Assembly: GCA_022650455.1 (NCBI GenBank)
Contig: JALCPO010000022.1
Coordinates: 1-34,177 of the forward strand
Length of the DNA stretch: 34,177 bases
Reading direction: 5' to 3'
From: Oscillospiraceae bacterium
Lineage (GTDB): Bacteria; Bacillota; Clostridia; Oscillospirales; Acutalibacteraceae
Of this stretch, positions 15,607 to 25,024 are shown one piece after another (position 1 is the first letter of the stretch; each line of letters starts with the position of its first letter). Below the pieces are notes generated by a model. It did not search any database, was not told the origin of the DNA, and saw nothing but the letters and a program-made list of their open reading frames with translations. A program made the translations under genes and the position numbers.

Positions 15607-16536
15607 TTATTTTCGGGGCGGCGTCAGCCAGCCGCTGCATTTTAGAATGGAGACGTTTTTTCCGGGATTCGTGCCTTTGCGCCAGGCGCCGGGCGGTTTT
15701 CCGGCCGCTTTTACGAAATGGCGGCCGAAGCTGGAAAGCGAATGGAAGCCCACCTGTTCGGAAATCTGCAGAATGGAATCTTCCGTCGTGCGCAGCAGCG
15801 CGCAGGCTTTGAAGATGCGCACGCGGTTGACATATTCCAGCGGGCCGGCTCCCATGATTCCCTTGAAAATGCGGCGAAAATGCGAAGCGCTCATTTGGCA
15901 TCGGACCGCCAGATCGTCAACCGAAAAATTGTCGGAATAATGCCGGTTCACATATTCCAGCGCGGCGGCAATGGGCAAGGCGTCGGATGAATTTGTTTTC
16001 CCGTCTGTGAAATGGATGCGCGTGAGTTCCGTCATCAGCACAAGAAAAAGCCCGCGCACGCTGATTTCATAGTCGGGGCGCTTGTCCAGCATTTCGCGCA
16101 CGATGCCGGAAGCCAGGGACCAGACGGTGGGGAAATCTTCCCGGCTGAGGGTCGCGCGGTAATTGTCGAGCAGGCGGGTGAACCGCTGGAAGTTCGGTGC
16201 CGTACCCGAGGACAAGAAAGGATGCAGCAGTTCTTCCGGGTCGACGAAAAGGTAGCTCCACTTGCTGGCGCAGCCGGGTGCGGAGTATGTGGTGTGAGGA
16301 AAATTGCGGGAAAGAACCGTTACGCTGCCGGCCCGGCAGGGAAAGGATGTGTCTGCGAATTCCAGCGTAGCGCTTTCAGATTTGCACAGGCCGATCTCCA
16401 TGCAGTTATGAAAATGCAGGACGCCGGAAGGCACATCCGAAATGCGCCAGCGTTCTCCCGCCAGCGCGAGAATGGGGAAATGCGCCGGAAGGGCATAGCT
16501 GCGGCACTCCACCACAGCTTTACGATGCTTTGCCAT
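15607..16536 (-). CDS. AraC-family transcriptional regulator
   Basis: The protein is 309 residues. The N-terminal half is a cupin-like sensor domain: LHFHNCMEIGLCKSE carries the sugar-pocket His-x-His-type motif. The C-terminal 100 residues form the double helix-turn-helix: FSVDDLAVRCQMSASHFRRIFK, then DSILQISEQVGFHSLSSFGRHFVKAAGKPPGAWR. I start at the ATG at 16536, 7 bases after GGAGGG; an upstream in-frame start at 16611 lies before that ribosome site. It is divergent from the acetylesterase gene, with about 250 bases between, and probably activates it in response to a pectin-derived sugar. Confidence 0.92.
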   Translation of the reverse strand: MAKHRKAVVECRSYALPAHFPILALAGERWRISDVPSGVLHFHNCMEIGLCKSESATLEFADTSFPCRAGSVTVLSRNFPHTTYSAPGCASKWSYLFVDPEELLHPFLSSGTAPNFQRFTRLLDNYRATLSREDFPTVWSLASGIVREMLDKRPDYEISVRGLFLVLMTELTRIHFTDGKTNSSDALPIAAALEYVNRHYSDNFSVDDLAVRCQMSASHFRRIFKGIMGAGPLEYVNRVRIFKACALLRTTEDSILQISEQVGFHSLSSFGRHFVKAAGKPPGAWRKGTNPGKNVSILKCSGWLTPPRK

Positions 16537-16654
16537 GGATGGTCCCTCCTTTTCTGAAATCGGGATCGACTTCATTCGGTATTTGAAGAAAAACGGCGGT
16601 CGAAACTGCATTCTATTGGCTCTGAAATGGGTAGAAAATGCAGTCGGAAAAGGA

Positions 16655-16660
16655 TATAAT
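16655..16660 (+). promoter_or_regulatory. -10 box of the acetylesterase gene
   Basis: TATAAT at 16655-16660 is preceded at 17 bases by a poor -35 (TAGAAA, 16632-16637), as is common for AraC-activated promoters. It lies downstream of the ATG at 16638, so that ATG cannot start a protein from this transcript. Confidence 0.5.
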
Positions 16661-16793
16661 GGATTTGTTTCAGAGAGAAAAACCAGGGGCGGGCTTCCGG
16701 GGGATCCCGGAGAGCCGGCCGCGTGCGTTCCGGCGGAATCGGGAAACCGTGTCCGGCCGCCGGGAAAATCGGGAAAGGGAGAAACAAATCATC

Positions 16794-18590
16794 GTGTTCC
16801 GAAAGACGTTTTCTTTTACCGGAACGGGCGGGGACGCTGCGGTAACATCCAAAGACCCCGATACGGCGGAAAAGGGATATGAATTTTTGGATTTTTCCGC
16901 TGCCCGCCGTCCGGAGGACCGCTTTACCGGAACCGCCGGATGGAACCCGTCGGAGACGGGGACGGCAAAATCCGCCGTTTGGCGGAACAGCGTCTGCGGA
17001 GTGGAATCGACGGCGAAAGGAATGCCGCTGCGCTTTCGGGCGGCCGTACCGAAAAACGGCGTTTATGCCGTGACGGTGACCGTCCGTGGCGGCGAAAACG
17101 GCGTGCGGGGGCTGAATCTCTACACCAACCGGCGCAACCTGGTCCGCCGGGATATTGCCGTCGAGCCGGGAGAAAACTTTACCTGCCGCTTTTTTGTTCC
17201 CGTATGCGAATATATTCCTGTGGTGGGCCGGCCGCCGAAACAGGACCGCGCCGTCTATGTAAGCGTTTTGGGAGAACCGGCGCGCCTGAGCAGCGTCCGG
17301 GTGGAAACGGCTTCGTCCCCCACGCTGTTTCTTGGGGGCGATTCCCTTGTCACGGATTATGACGGCCTTTACCCTTACAATCCGCTGATAAACGGCGGCA
17401 GCTGGGGCCAGAATCTGCTTCAGTATTTTGACGGCCTTGCCGTCAGCAACCAGGCGCACGGAGGCCTGACGACCGACTGTTTCCGGGACGACGGCCACTG
17501 GGACATCGTGTGCCGCAATCTCCGCCCGGGAGACGTTTTTATGATGGAGTTCGGCCACAACGACCAGAAACGGCGCAGTCTCAAGCCGTTCGGCCGGTAC
17601 GCCGCCAATCTGCGCCGGTACGTCCGCGAAGTCCGGAGACGGGGGGCGTACCCGGTTCTCGTGACGCCTATGAGCCGCATCCCAGGCAGGGACGAGGACG
17701 GCTGGTACGACCTGCTGGAAGATTACGCCCGGAGCTGCCATTGGGTGGGCGCGGAGCTTCACGTTCCGGTCATCGATCTGCACGCGTACAGTTTTCATGT
17801 TATGACCCGGGCGGGCGTGGACGCCTGCGGGGATTACTTTATCGATACGACGCACACCAATGATTACGGTGCCCTGGTTGCGGCCCGGTTTCTGGCAAGA
17901 GAAATCCGCCGGCAGGCGATCGAGCCGTTGTGCGAAAAGTTAAATACGGTTTCGGGAGCGCCGTGGGTGCCGGACGTTTCCCTGCGCCCGCAGGGCGCGG
18001 TTTCCAGCGCGCGGAAAGAAGAAAAACCCATCCTTCCCACCGATCTGCCCGGTCTGCCTTACGCGGACTGCCGCGGTATCCGTCAGCTGGACGGTTTGAA
18101 GGAAGCCATGGCGAACGGGCTGCTGGATCCGTGCATCAAGTTTTTTCACCCGTTTGATGCGATTCCGCGCGGGCAGTTTTTGTATCTGCTTTTCAAGGCG
18201 GTTAAGGTTCCCCGGAAGCGTCCTTATCAGGGACGGTACTGCGACATCTACAAATACGAGTTCGACGCACAATATGTACAGGCGGCTTTGGATGAGGAAC
18301 TGATCGACGAAACCACGACGCCGGACGACTGTTTCCGTCCCGACGACGCACTGACCGGCGGCGAACTGCTCAGTTTTCTGGTCCGCAGCCTGCATCAGCC
18401 GGGGCAGAGAAATCTTGACCTTTTTACGTGTGAGCGTCAGGCAGGAAGCCTGGGGCTGATCTGGGAAGGGTACGAAAGTAACGCTCCGGTGAACCGCGCC
18501 GACTGTGCGGTCGCCCTTGTGCGGCGGATGAACGTCAGCCGGGAAGAATGCGATGCTCTGCCCGGACCGGAGAGCGGGACGAAGAAATAG
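16794..18590 (+). CDS. CE12-type rhamnogalacturonan acetylesterase with SLH-like tail
   Basis: Residues are counted from the GTG at 16794 (598 aa). Residues 1-175 form a beta-sandwich-like N-terminal domain, as in YesT-type esterases. Residues 176-385 are the SGNH hydrolase: Ser184 in FLGGDSLV, NGGSWGQ, Asn256 in EFGHNDQ, and Asp351/His354 in DTTHTND. Such enzymes remove acetyl groups from galacturonate in rhamnogalacturonan I. Residues about 421-585 contain three degenerate S-layer-homology-like repeats, each with a Gly-Leu turn, an F-x-P-like turn and an R-x-[ED/Q]-like helix start. No signal peptide is visible. An in-frame ATG at 16638 is rejected because a TATAAT at 16655 lies inside that extension, which is basic and low-complexity. 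The ribosome site for the GTG (AGGGAG, 12 bases) is weak, so the start is uncertain. Confidence 0.85.
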   Translation: MFRKTFSFTGTGGDAAVTSKDPDTAEKGYEFLDFSAARRPEDRFTGTAGWNPSETGTAKSAVWRNSVCGVESTAKGMPLRFRAAVPKNGVYAVTVTVRGGENGVRGLNLYTNRRNLVRRDIAVEPGENFTCRFFVPVCEYIPVVGRPPKQDRAVYVSVLGEPARLSSVRVETASSPTLFLGGDSLVTDYDGLYPYNPLINGGSWGQNLLQYFDGLAVSNQAHGGLTTDCFRDDGHWDIVCRNLRPGDVFMMEFGHNDQKRRSLKPFGRYAANLRRYVREVRRRGAYPVLVTPMSRIPGRDEDGWYDLLEDYARSCHWVGAELHVPVIDLHAYSFHVMTRAGVDACGDYFIDTTHTNDYGALVAARFLAREIRRQAIEPLCEKLNTVSGAPWVPDVSLRPQGAVSSARKEEKPILPTDLPGLPYADCRGIRQLDGLKEAMANGLLDPCIKFFHPFDAIPRGQFLYLLFKAVKVPRKRPYQGRYCDIYKYEFDAQYVQAALDEELIDETTTPDDCFRPDDALTGGELLSFLVRSLHQPGQRNLDLFTCERQAGSLGLIWEGYESNAPVNRADCAVALVRRMNVSREECDALPGPESGTKK

Positions 18591-18680
18591 AGGGCGTTAA
18601 GCCGAAAATCCGCTGGCGGCAGTTTCCCGCCGCGGCGTGATATAAAGACAGCAGGTTCCATTGGAAGGGAGAGAGCTTTT

Positions 18681-19493
18681 ATGAAAATCGGAGTTCGTGC
18701 CCATGACTATGGGAAACGTCCGGCGCGGCAGCTGGCACGGGTGCTGCGGGAGGAAGGCTACGAGGCCGCCCAGCTCGCAATTCCGAAGGCCATTGCCGGA
18801 ATCGACAGCTACCGCGGCATCACGCCGCGACAGCTGGAAGAAATCCGTTCCGCCTTTGCGGACAACCATATCGACATCGCGGTTTTAGGCTGCTATATGG
18901 ATCTCGGCAACCCGGATGCGGCGGTGCGCAGGGAAGCGGTGGAAAACGTCAAGGCGTCTCTGCGTTACGCGAAAGAGCTGGACGCCCGGGCGGTAGGGTC
19001 TGAAACGGCCTACCCGCACCTTGCCGCGGAGCAGAAGAAACAGTGGTATCCCTACGCGGTCGACAGTATCCAGCGTATTGTGGAAGAAGCCCGGCGCCTG
19101 GGTGCCGTGTTTGCGGTCGAACCGGTGGACTGCCATCCTCTCGACAGCGTGGAAGCGGTGCTGGATCTCATCCATCGTGTGGACGACAGCAAGCACCTGC
19201 GGCTGATTTTCGACGCAGCCAATCTGCTGACGCCGCCGGACATAGACAATCAGGATGCTTTTTGGACCAGCTGGCTGCAGGCGGTCGGATCATATATCGA
19301 CGTCCTGCACATCAAGGATTTCACGCTGGACGAGGCGGACCGGAAATGCCCCGCGCGGCTCGGCCACGGCTTGGTCCGGTATGACACCATCCGCCGTTGG
19401 CTGCATGACGAAAAGCGGGACATCGCTCTGCTGCGGGATGAAATGAATCCGCAGTTTGCCAAAGAGGACGTCGCTTTTCTGCGCGGCATGTGA
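18681..19493 (+). CDS. Sugar phosphate isomerase/epimerase family protein
   Basis: This is a 270-residue protein of the xylose-isomerase-like TIM barrel (AP endonuclease 2) superfamily. Candidate metal ligands lie at barrel-strand ends: Glu in AVEPVDCHP, Asp and Asn in LIFDAANLL, His in VLHIKDF, and Glu in LLRDEMNPQF. Members isomerise or epimerise keto sugars or act on inositol derivatives; the substrate cannot be called. AAGGGAG about 9 bases upstream of the ATG supports the start. It follows the acetylesterase by 90 bases and is closed by a terminator, so the two probably form one unit. Confidence 0.85.
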   Translation: MKIGVRAHDYGKRPARQLARVLREEGYEAAQLAIPKAIAGIDSYRGITPRQLEEIRSAFADNHIDIAVLGCYMDLGNPDAAVRREAVENVKASLRYAKELDARAVGSETAYPHLAAEQKKQWYPYAVDSIQRIVEEARRLGAVFAVEPVDCHPLDSVEAVLDLIHRVDDSKHLRLIFDAANLLTPPDIDNQDAFWTSWLQAVGSYIDVLHIKDFTLDEADRKCPARLGHGLVRYDTIRRWLHDEKRDIALLRDEMNPQFAKEDVAFLRGM

Positions 19494-19529
19494 TGCCGTC
19501 CTCGGGACTTTCGGGGACGGATTGACAGA

Positions 19530-19593
19530 AAGGGCACCCTTTTCGTTTCAGCCTGTAAAGCTGTCGGACGAAAAGGGTGTCCTGCTGTTTTTT
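19530..19593. terminator. Bidirectional intrinsic terminator
   Basis: AGGGCACCCTTTTCGT (19531-19546) pairs with ACGAAAAGGGTGTCCT (19568-19583), one mismatch, and a TTTTTT run at 19588-19593 follows on the plus strand. It separates the convergent isomerase and kduI genes. Confidence 0.85.
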
Positions 19594-19622
19594 CCGGCCG
19601 ACTGGAATAACGGGCTTCCCGA

Positions 19623-20465
19623 TTATCTCAGTTCTTCGGTCGGGATGTCGTCCATATCGTCGAACGCGCGGTTTTCACCGGCCATGGCCCAGATGAACGC
19701 ATAGCTCGCGGTGCCGCAGCCCGCGTGGATCGACCAGCTCGGGTTGATGATGGCCTGCTCGTTGTGCATGATGACGTGGCGGGTCTCGTTTCCTTCGCCC
19801 ATAAAGTGGAACACAACGTTGTCCTTCGGGATATGGAAATAGAAGTAGACTTCCATCCGCCGCTCGTGGGTATGGACCGGCATGGTGTTCCAGACGCTTC
19901 CGGGTTCCAGAATCGTGCATCCCATCGAAAGCTGGCAGGTGTCCAACACGTCCGGGTGGATGAACTGGTTGATGGTTCTTTTGTTGCTGGTCTCGTCCGA
20001 ACCAAGCTTGCGGTGGATCGCTTTCTCAAACGGGATCGGCGTTGTCGGGAACGCCCGGTGCGCCGGCGTGGAGCAGATGTAAAATTTCGGGGGCGCCGCC
20101 GGGTCGGCGGCTTTCAGGGAAACGGATTTTGTCCCCATCGAGAGATACAGTCCGGCAAGGTGCCCGACCGGGTAGGCGGTGCCGTCCGCCGTGACGACCC
20201 CGTCGCCGCCGATGTTGATCAGGCCGAGCTCCCGGCGCTCCAGAAAATAATGGACGCCGAAGTTTTTCCAGCAGTCGATGTTCTGGTCGAGCTTCAGCTC
20301 CTTTTTCACCGGCATCGCGCCGAGAACGACGATCCGGTCCACATGCGAATATACGGCGGTGACGTCGTCGGGCACGAAAATCCGTTCAATCAGGAATTCC
20401 CTGCGGATTTCGTCGGTTGTGTAATGCCTGAAGTCTCTCTGGTTTGCGGAATAGCGGATATCCAT
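19623..20465 (-). CDS. kduI: 5-dehydro-4-deoxy-D-glucuronate isomerase
   Basis: The protein is 280 residues, the usual KduI length (276-280). It is a cupin enzyme that converts 5-keto-4-deoxyuronate, the product of unsaturated oligogalacturonide breakdown, to 2,5-diketo-3-deoxygluconate. The zinc-site region is MPVHTHERRMEVYFYF. The conserved segments KAIHRKLGSDETSNKRTINQFIHP and SWSIHAGCGTASYAFIWAMAGEN are intact. A GGAGG-type site precedes the start. It lies 15 bases after kduD, which performs the next step, so the two form one operon under the LacI-type gene upstream. Confidence 0.96.
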   Translation of the reverse strand: MDIRYSANQRDFRHYTTDEIRREFLIERIFVPDDVTAVYSHVDRIVVLGAMPVKKELKLDQNIDCWKNFGVHYFLERRELGLINIGGDGVVTADGTAYPVGHLAGLYLSMGTKSVSLKAADPAAPPKFYICSTPAHRAFPTTPIPFEKAIHRKLGSDETSNKRTINQFIHPDVLDTCQLSMGCTILEPGSVWNTMPVHTHERRMEVYFYFHIPKDNVVFHFMGEGNETRHVIMHNEQAIINPSWSIHAGCGTASYAFIWAMAGENRAFDDMDDIPTEELR

Positions 20466-20480
20466 TGCACTGCCTCCTTA

Positions 20481-21266
<786 letters not shown>

Positions 21267-21337
21267 GATAAAACCTCCTGCCAAATAGAATTTGTTGGAT
21301 GATAAGACGATACGGATTGCTCCGTGGTTGGACAAAC

Positions 21338-22378
21338 TTAAATTGCCGCGGACCCCGCGGCGCCGGGAAGACGGAGATCGGTGGACTCACACCAGCTGAT
21401 GGTGCAGCCGAGCATGCGGGTGACGGGTTTTTCCTGTTTCCCCGAAAGGATGTCGGAAAGAATCCGCATGGCCGTCCGCCCCTCCTCATAGACCGGCTGG
21501 ACGATGGTGGTGATGCTCGGCACGGAAAACCGGGTCCACTCGGTATTGTCGAAGCCGAGGAGCCCGACGGTGTCCGGAATCAGGTTCCGGAAGTTCCCCA
21601 GCGCCAGGTAAACCGTGGGGAGCGCCCAGCAGGTCGGCACAAAAATCAGGGTGTGCCGGTTCAGGCGGAGATGCTCCGTTACGAAGGCGGCGATTTCGTC
21701 CGGCTTGGTGTCGGAACGGAGCAGCAGGGATGCACAGGTTTTCCCCGCTTTTTCCAGCACTTCGGAAATGCCGGATGTACGGTCCTTCCTCGTGCTCAGC
21801 TGGCCGGGGTCGGCCGTCAGCATCAGAAAATCCTCGTAGCCCCTTGCGAGGCAGGCCTCGGCCGCCTTGCGCGTCGCGGTGCGGCTGTCGGTCCCGACGC
21901 GGCTGTTTGCCGCGCTGCGGGCCGAGCTGTCGAGAAAGACGATCGGAACGCCGAGCGTTTCCAGCTTTTTCCCCACGTCCGGAAACTGGAGCGTCGGCTG
22001 TACGATCAGCCCGTCCACTCCCATGTTCACCATGCGCTCAATATATTTGCGCTCGATTTGGCTGTCGTAATTACTGTTCCCCAATACGATCTGATAATCT
22101 TCCTGTAAGGTAATATTTTCAATTCCCCGGACAATCTGGTTGGAGAACGAGTTCGCAACGTCCCCGAGAATGACGCCCGCCATCTTTGTCCGCTTACGGT
22201 TCAGGCAGCGGGCCGCAAGATTGGGGCGGTACCGGGTCGTTTCAATCGCCCTTTCGATTCTCCGTCGGGTTTCTTCGGACATTTTTTCAAATTTCCCGTT
22301 CAAATAAAAGGAAACGGTTGTTTTGGAAGTACGGGCCAGTTGGGCAACCGTGTTGATGGTGACGCTGTTTTCCGGCAT
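21338..22378 (-). CDS. LacI-family transcriptional regulator (KdgR-like)
   Basis: The protein is 346 residues. Residues 5-55 are the LacI helix-turn-helix and hinge (TINTVAQLARTSKTTVSFYLNG, then RYRPNLAARCL). The rest is the periplasmic-binding-protein-like effector domain ending in a PSITTIVQPVYEEG segment typical of the family. The ATG at 22378 is 5 bases after GGAGGG. It lies upstream of kduD and kduI in the same direction and has an operator-like palindrome at its own promoter, so it is probably an autorepressing regulator of uronate catabolism. The inducer is likely a KDG-type intermediate (inference). Confidence 0.9.
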   Translation of the reverse strand: MPENSVTINTVAQLARTSKTTVSFYLNGKFEKMSEETRRRIERAIETTRYRPNLAARCLNRKRTKMAGVILGDVANSFSNQIVRGIENITLQEDYQIVLGNSNYDSQIERKYIERMVNMGVDGLIVQPTLQFPDVGKKLETLGVPIVFLDSSARSAANSRVGTDSRTATRKAAEACLARGYEDFLMLTADPGQLSTRKDRTSGISEVLEKAGKTCASLLLRSDTKPDEIAAFVTEHLRLNRHTLIFVPTCWALPTVYLALGNFRNLIPDTVGLLGFDNTEWTRFSVPSITTIVQPVYEEGRTAMRILSDILSGKQEKPVTRMLGCTISWCESTDLRLPGAAGSAAI

Positions 22379-22409
22379 GGAAACCCTCCGAATCATCCTC
22401 TGAAGATAT

Positions 22410-22423
22410 GTAAAACGGTTTAC
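22410..22423. promoter_or_regulatory. LacI-family operator O1
   Basis: GTAAAACGGTTTAC is a 14-base near-palindrome with a central CG-type step, typical for LacI/KdgR repressors. It lies just downstream of the -10 box of the lacI-kduD-kduI promoter, where a bound repressor would block elongation. Confidence 0.7.
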
Positions 22424-22434
22424 TTCATGGCTCT

Positions 22435-22462
22435 ATTATAGTTCTTCCGCTTTGTTTGTCAA
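22435..22462 (-). promoter_or_regulatory. Promoter of the lacI-type/kduD/kduI operon
   Basis: On the minus strand, perfect TTGACA (22462-22457) and TATAAT (22440-22435) boxes are separated by 16 bases. Confidence 0.85.
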
Positions 22463-22545
22463 GCGGTGAATTCCTTTCCGTCACATGAAAACACAGGATT
22501 TCGCTCTTCCCGGCGGCGAATTTTGCCCGGATGATTTTTTGGGGA

Positions 22546-22559
22546 GAAAACCGGTTTAC
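22546..22559. promoter_or_regulatory. Second LacI-type operator-like site O2
   Basis: GAAAACCGGTTTAC (reverse complement GTAAACCGGTTTTC) resembles the operator at 22410. The two centres are 136 bases apart, about 13 helical turns, compatible with DNA looping. It sits between the end of the GH4 gene and the promoter. Confidence 0.45.
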
Positions 22560-22596
22560 AATGAGGATGCGGCGATGCGGTCGCTTTTCGGAAGTT

Positions 22597-23982
22597 TCAG
22601 TCCCAGTTTAAATATTTCTGCGTATTTTCCACCATGAGGTCGAAGAGTTGTCTGGCGTCGTTCACGCTCAGCGCAATGCGGGGATCGTTCTGGAACACGC
22701 GGAAAGCGAAGTCCCTGTCTTTCCGAAGCCCGGCTTCCACCGTACCGGCCTGATTGACGGCGTGGCGCATGACAAGGCCCAGAACGTCGTTCGGCAGGGA
22801 ACCGGAAAACACCGGGGCAATGCTGTCCCTGCTGAACCGGGCGTTCGTTTCCACAACGGTGCCCAGGGGCAGATTGGCCACCTGGCCGCGGTTCGGCAGG
22901 TTGACGTTGCTGATTTTGTCCTTCAGCCCCAGCAGCGCCTTGATCAGCAGGATGCCTTCCTCCCCGGACGGCTTCAGCTCGAACTGTTCTTCCCCGGAGA
23001 GAAGCCGTTTGCTTCGCGCCAGGCGCTTGTGCAGATCCTGAATCCGGTAATCTACGGTCGTGAGGCCGAACATCCACTGGCGGACGGTTTCCGGGTCCTT
23101 CAGATAATACCAGGAGGGCAGGAATTCCGCAAGATGGCGGTCGCCGGCCGCCGCAATGAGCCCGTGGCGGAGAAAGAGGTCGAATTTTACCCGGTGGGCG
23201 CAGGCGAAAGAATCGTTCATCCAGTTGGAATCGGTGTTTTCGCAAAAACCGGTTTCATAGTGCTTTTTGGCAAAATTCCGGTACAGCGGGAACAGATCCA
23301 TCCCGCGGCAGGAGGCTTTTGTGATCCAGGTGAAGTGATTGATGCCCGTTACGCTGATGTCGATTTCCTGCCGGGTCGCGTTTTCGATGCCCTTCTGGTC
23401 TTTCAGCATGGCGGCAAGCAGCTTCTGCGTGCCGAAAACCTCGTGGCAGCAGCCGAAGGCTTTGATTTGCGGGAAAACCGTGTACAGGGTGCGCACGCAG
23501 ACGGACATCGGGTTGGTGTAGTTGATGACCCATGCGTTCGGGGAATTTTCCCGGATGGCCCGCGCAATTTCCACATACATGGGAATGGTGCGCATGGCGC
23601 GCAGAAATCCGCCGGGCCCCACGGTGTCTCCCACCGACTGGTAGATCCCGAATTTTTCCGGCGCGTGCACGTCGGAACGCATTTCCTCGAAAGTGCCGGG
23701 CAAAATCGAAATCACGACGAAATCGGCCCCGGTCAGCGCTTCTTTCAGGGAATCCGCCGTTTTATAGTTCCATTTTCCCACCGTATCCTTCCGTGCCGTC
23801 AGGGCGTTGCCGATGACGCGGTTGTGCTCCGCGGCTTCCCGGTCGATGTCGTACAGAGAAATCGTTCCGCCGAGCTGTCCGTCCATGGCAAGGTCGGTCA
23901 TGAAGGTCCAGGCCCATCCTCGGGAGCCGCCGCCTATGTACGCGATGGAAAGATCGCGCACTCCGTTGTTTTCATAACGCAT
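22597..23982 (-). CDS. GH4 alpha-galacturonidase (LplD-type, CHEV motif)
   Basis: This is a 461-residue family 4 glycoside hydrolase. These enzymes use NAD and a divalent metal and cleave by an oxidation-elimination mechanism. The NAD-binding stretch IAYIGGGSRGW is at residues 13-23. NYTNPM is at 154-159. CHEV is at 179-182, the motif reported for strict alpha-galacturonidases in this family, in place of the CHSV/CHN-type motifs of alpha-glucosidases and alpha-galactosidases. GINHFTW follows. SVGDTVGPGGFLRAMRTIP near 116-134 is also characteristic. GGGAGG lies 7 bases before the ATG. The enzyme would release galacturonate from oligogalacturonides in the cytoplasm. It is divergent from an AraC-type gene. 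Confidence 0.9.
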   Translation of the reverse strand: MRYENNGVRDLSIAYIGGGSRGWAWTFMTDLAMDGQLGGTISLYDIDREAAEHNRVIGNALTARKDTVGKWNYKTADSLKEALTGADFVVISILPGTFEEMRSDVHAPEKFGIYQSVGDTVGPGGFLRAMRTIPMYVEIARAIRENSPNAWVINYTNPMSVCVRTLYTVFPQIKAFGCCHEVFGTQKLLAAMLKDQKGIENATRQEIDISVTGINHFTWITKASCRGMDLFPLYRNFAKKHYETGFCENTDSNWMNDSFACAHRVKFDLFLRHGLIAAAGDRHLAEFLPSWYYLKDPETVRQWMFGLTTVDYRIQDLHKRLARSKRLLSGEEQFELKPSGEEGILLIKALLGLKDKISNVNLPNRGQVANLPLGTVVETNARFSRDSIAPVFSGSLPNDVLGLVMRHAVNQAGTVEAGLRKDRDFAFRVFQNDPRIALSVNDARQLFDLMVENTQKYLNWD

Positions 23983-24056
23983 TTTTGTGCCTCCCAGTGT
24001 TGATTTTTCTTTTCAAACTGCATTCAGTATAGTATAATATAAACATAGTTTCTAAT

Positions 24057-24073
24057 GATATCTTGCCGATATC
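24057..24073. promoter_or_regulatory. Candidate regulator site GATATC-N5-GATATC
   Basis: Two copies of GATATC separated by 5 bases lie between the divergent GH4 and AraC-type genes, near a plus-strand TATAAT at 24033-24038. The 11-base repeat period suits AraC-family binding. It is a candidate only. Confidence 0.35.
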
Positions 24074-24112
24074 GGGAAAAAGTTATTTTATATTGCCTTG
24101 TTGGAGGCGGCC

Positions 24113-25024
24113 ATGGAGCAGACGAACGCAAAAGTTCTGTTTGAAGGGAAAATACCGGAGGTTTCGGTGGAGCAGATCCGGCGCGAAGGCAATTTCAGCA
24201 TGGCGCGCCAGCATTTCCACAGCAGCTATGAAATCTATTATCTGCTGGAAGGGGAGCGCAGCTATTTTATCGAAAGCAAAACGTACCATGTGCTGCGGGG
24301 GAACCTGATCTTTGTCGGCTCCGGCCAGATTCACAAGACGACCATGATATCGCCGGTGCATGAACGGATCCTGCTGGAAATTTCGGAAAATCTCATGGAA
24401 CGCTTCTGCCGGGAAACGGGAGTCCGCCCGGCGTTTTCCATGCGCAGCGGTGTGCTGAAGCTGGAAGAGCGGGAGCGGAAGCGGGCGGAGTCGCTTTTGT
24501 TCCGGATCATTGCGGAACTCCGGGAGAAACGGCCGGCGTATGAACGGGAGATCCAAGCCCTGCTGGAGGAGCTCCTGATTTTTATTTTGAGAAAAGGCAA
24601 TTCTTCCGAGAGGGAGTACCCGGCCGTAAAAAGCGTGAAACACCGGAAGGTGGGGGAAGTGGCCGATTATATCCGTGCCAATTTTTCGGAAATTTCCTCG
24701 CTTGACTTCCTCAGCGAGCGGTTCTATATCAGCAAGTATTATCTGTGCCGTATTTTCAAGGAAGTCACCGGAATGACGATCAGCCAGTACCTCAACGCAA
24801 ACCGCCTGAAAGCGGCGGAAAGGATGCTGCGGGAGAGTTCCGACAGCATCATCCGGATCGCCGCGGCCTCCGGTTTCGGAAACGTGACTTATTTCGATAA
24901 GATTTTTCGGGAATCCATGGGGCTCTCGCCGTCCCAATACCGGAAATCCCGGGAAGATTCCCTCCGGGCAGGGGCAAATCATCGGGAAAGGGGCGGCCGG
25001 AATGAATCGAAGCCTGCTGAATGA
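24113..25024 (+). CDS. AraC-family transcriptional regulator
   Basis: The protein is 303 residues from the ATG at 24113, which follows GGAGG by 5 bases; a TTG at 24098 is in frame but less likely. The N-terminal cupin domain has the sugar-pocket segment ARQHFHSSYEIYYLLEGE. The C-terminal region is the double helix-turn-helix: SSLDFLSERFYISKYYLCRIFKEVTG, then IIRIAAASGFGNVTYFDKIFRESMGLSPSQYR. It is divergent from the alpha-galacturonidase gene and overlaps the next AraC-type gene by 23 bases, so both regulators come from one transcript. Confidence 0.92.
   Translation: MEQTNAKVLFEGKIPEVSVEQIRREGNFSMARQHFHSSYEIYYLLEGERSYFIESKTYHVLRGNLIFVGSGQIHKTTMISPVHERILLEISENLMERFCRETGVRPAFSMRSGVLKLEERERKRAESLLFRIIAELREKRPAYEREIQALLEELLIFILRKGNSSEREYPAVKSVKHRKVGEVADYIRANFSEISSLDFLSERFYISKYYLCRIFKEVTGMTISQYLNANRLKAAERMLRESSDSIIRIAAASGFGNVTYFDKIFRESMGLSPSQYRKSREDSLRAGANHRERGGRNESKPAE

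Noticed and set aside
22648-24003. 451-residue open frame antisense to the GH4 gene
   Set aside because: It mirrors the GH4 gene, which carries all family motifs including CHEV; the antisense frame has no ribosome site.
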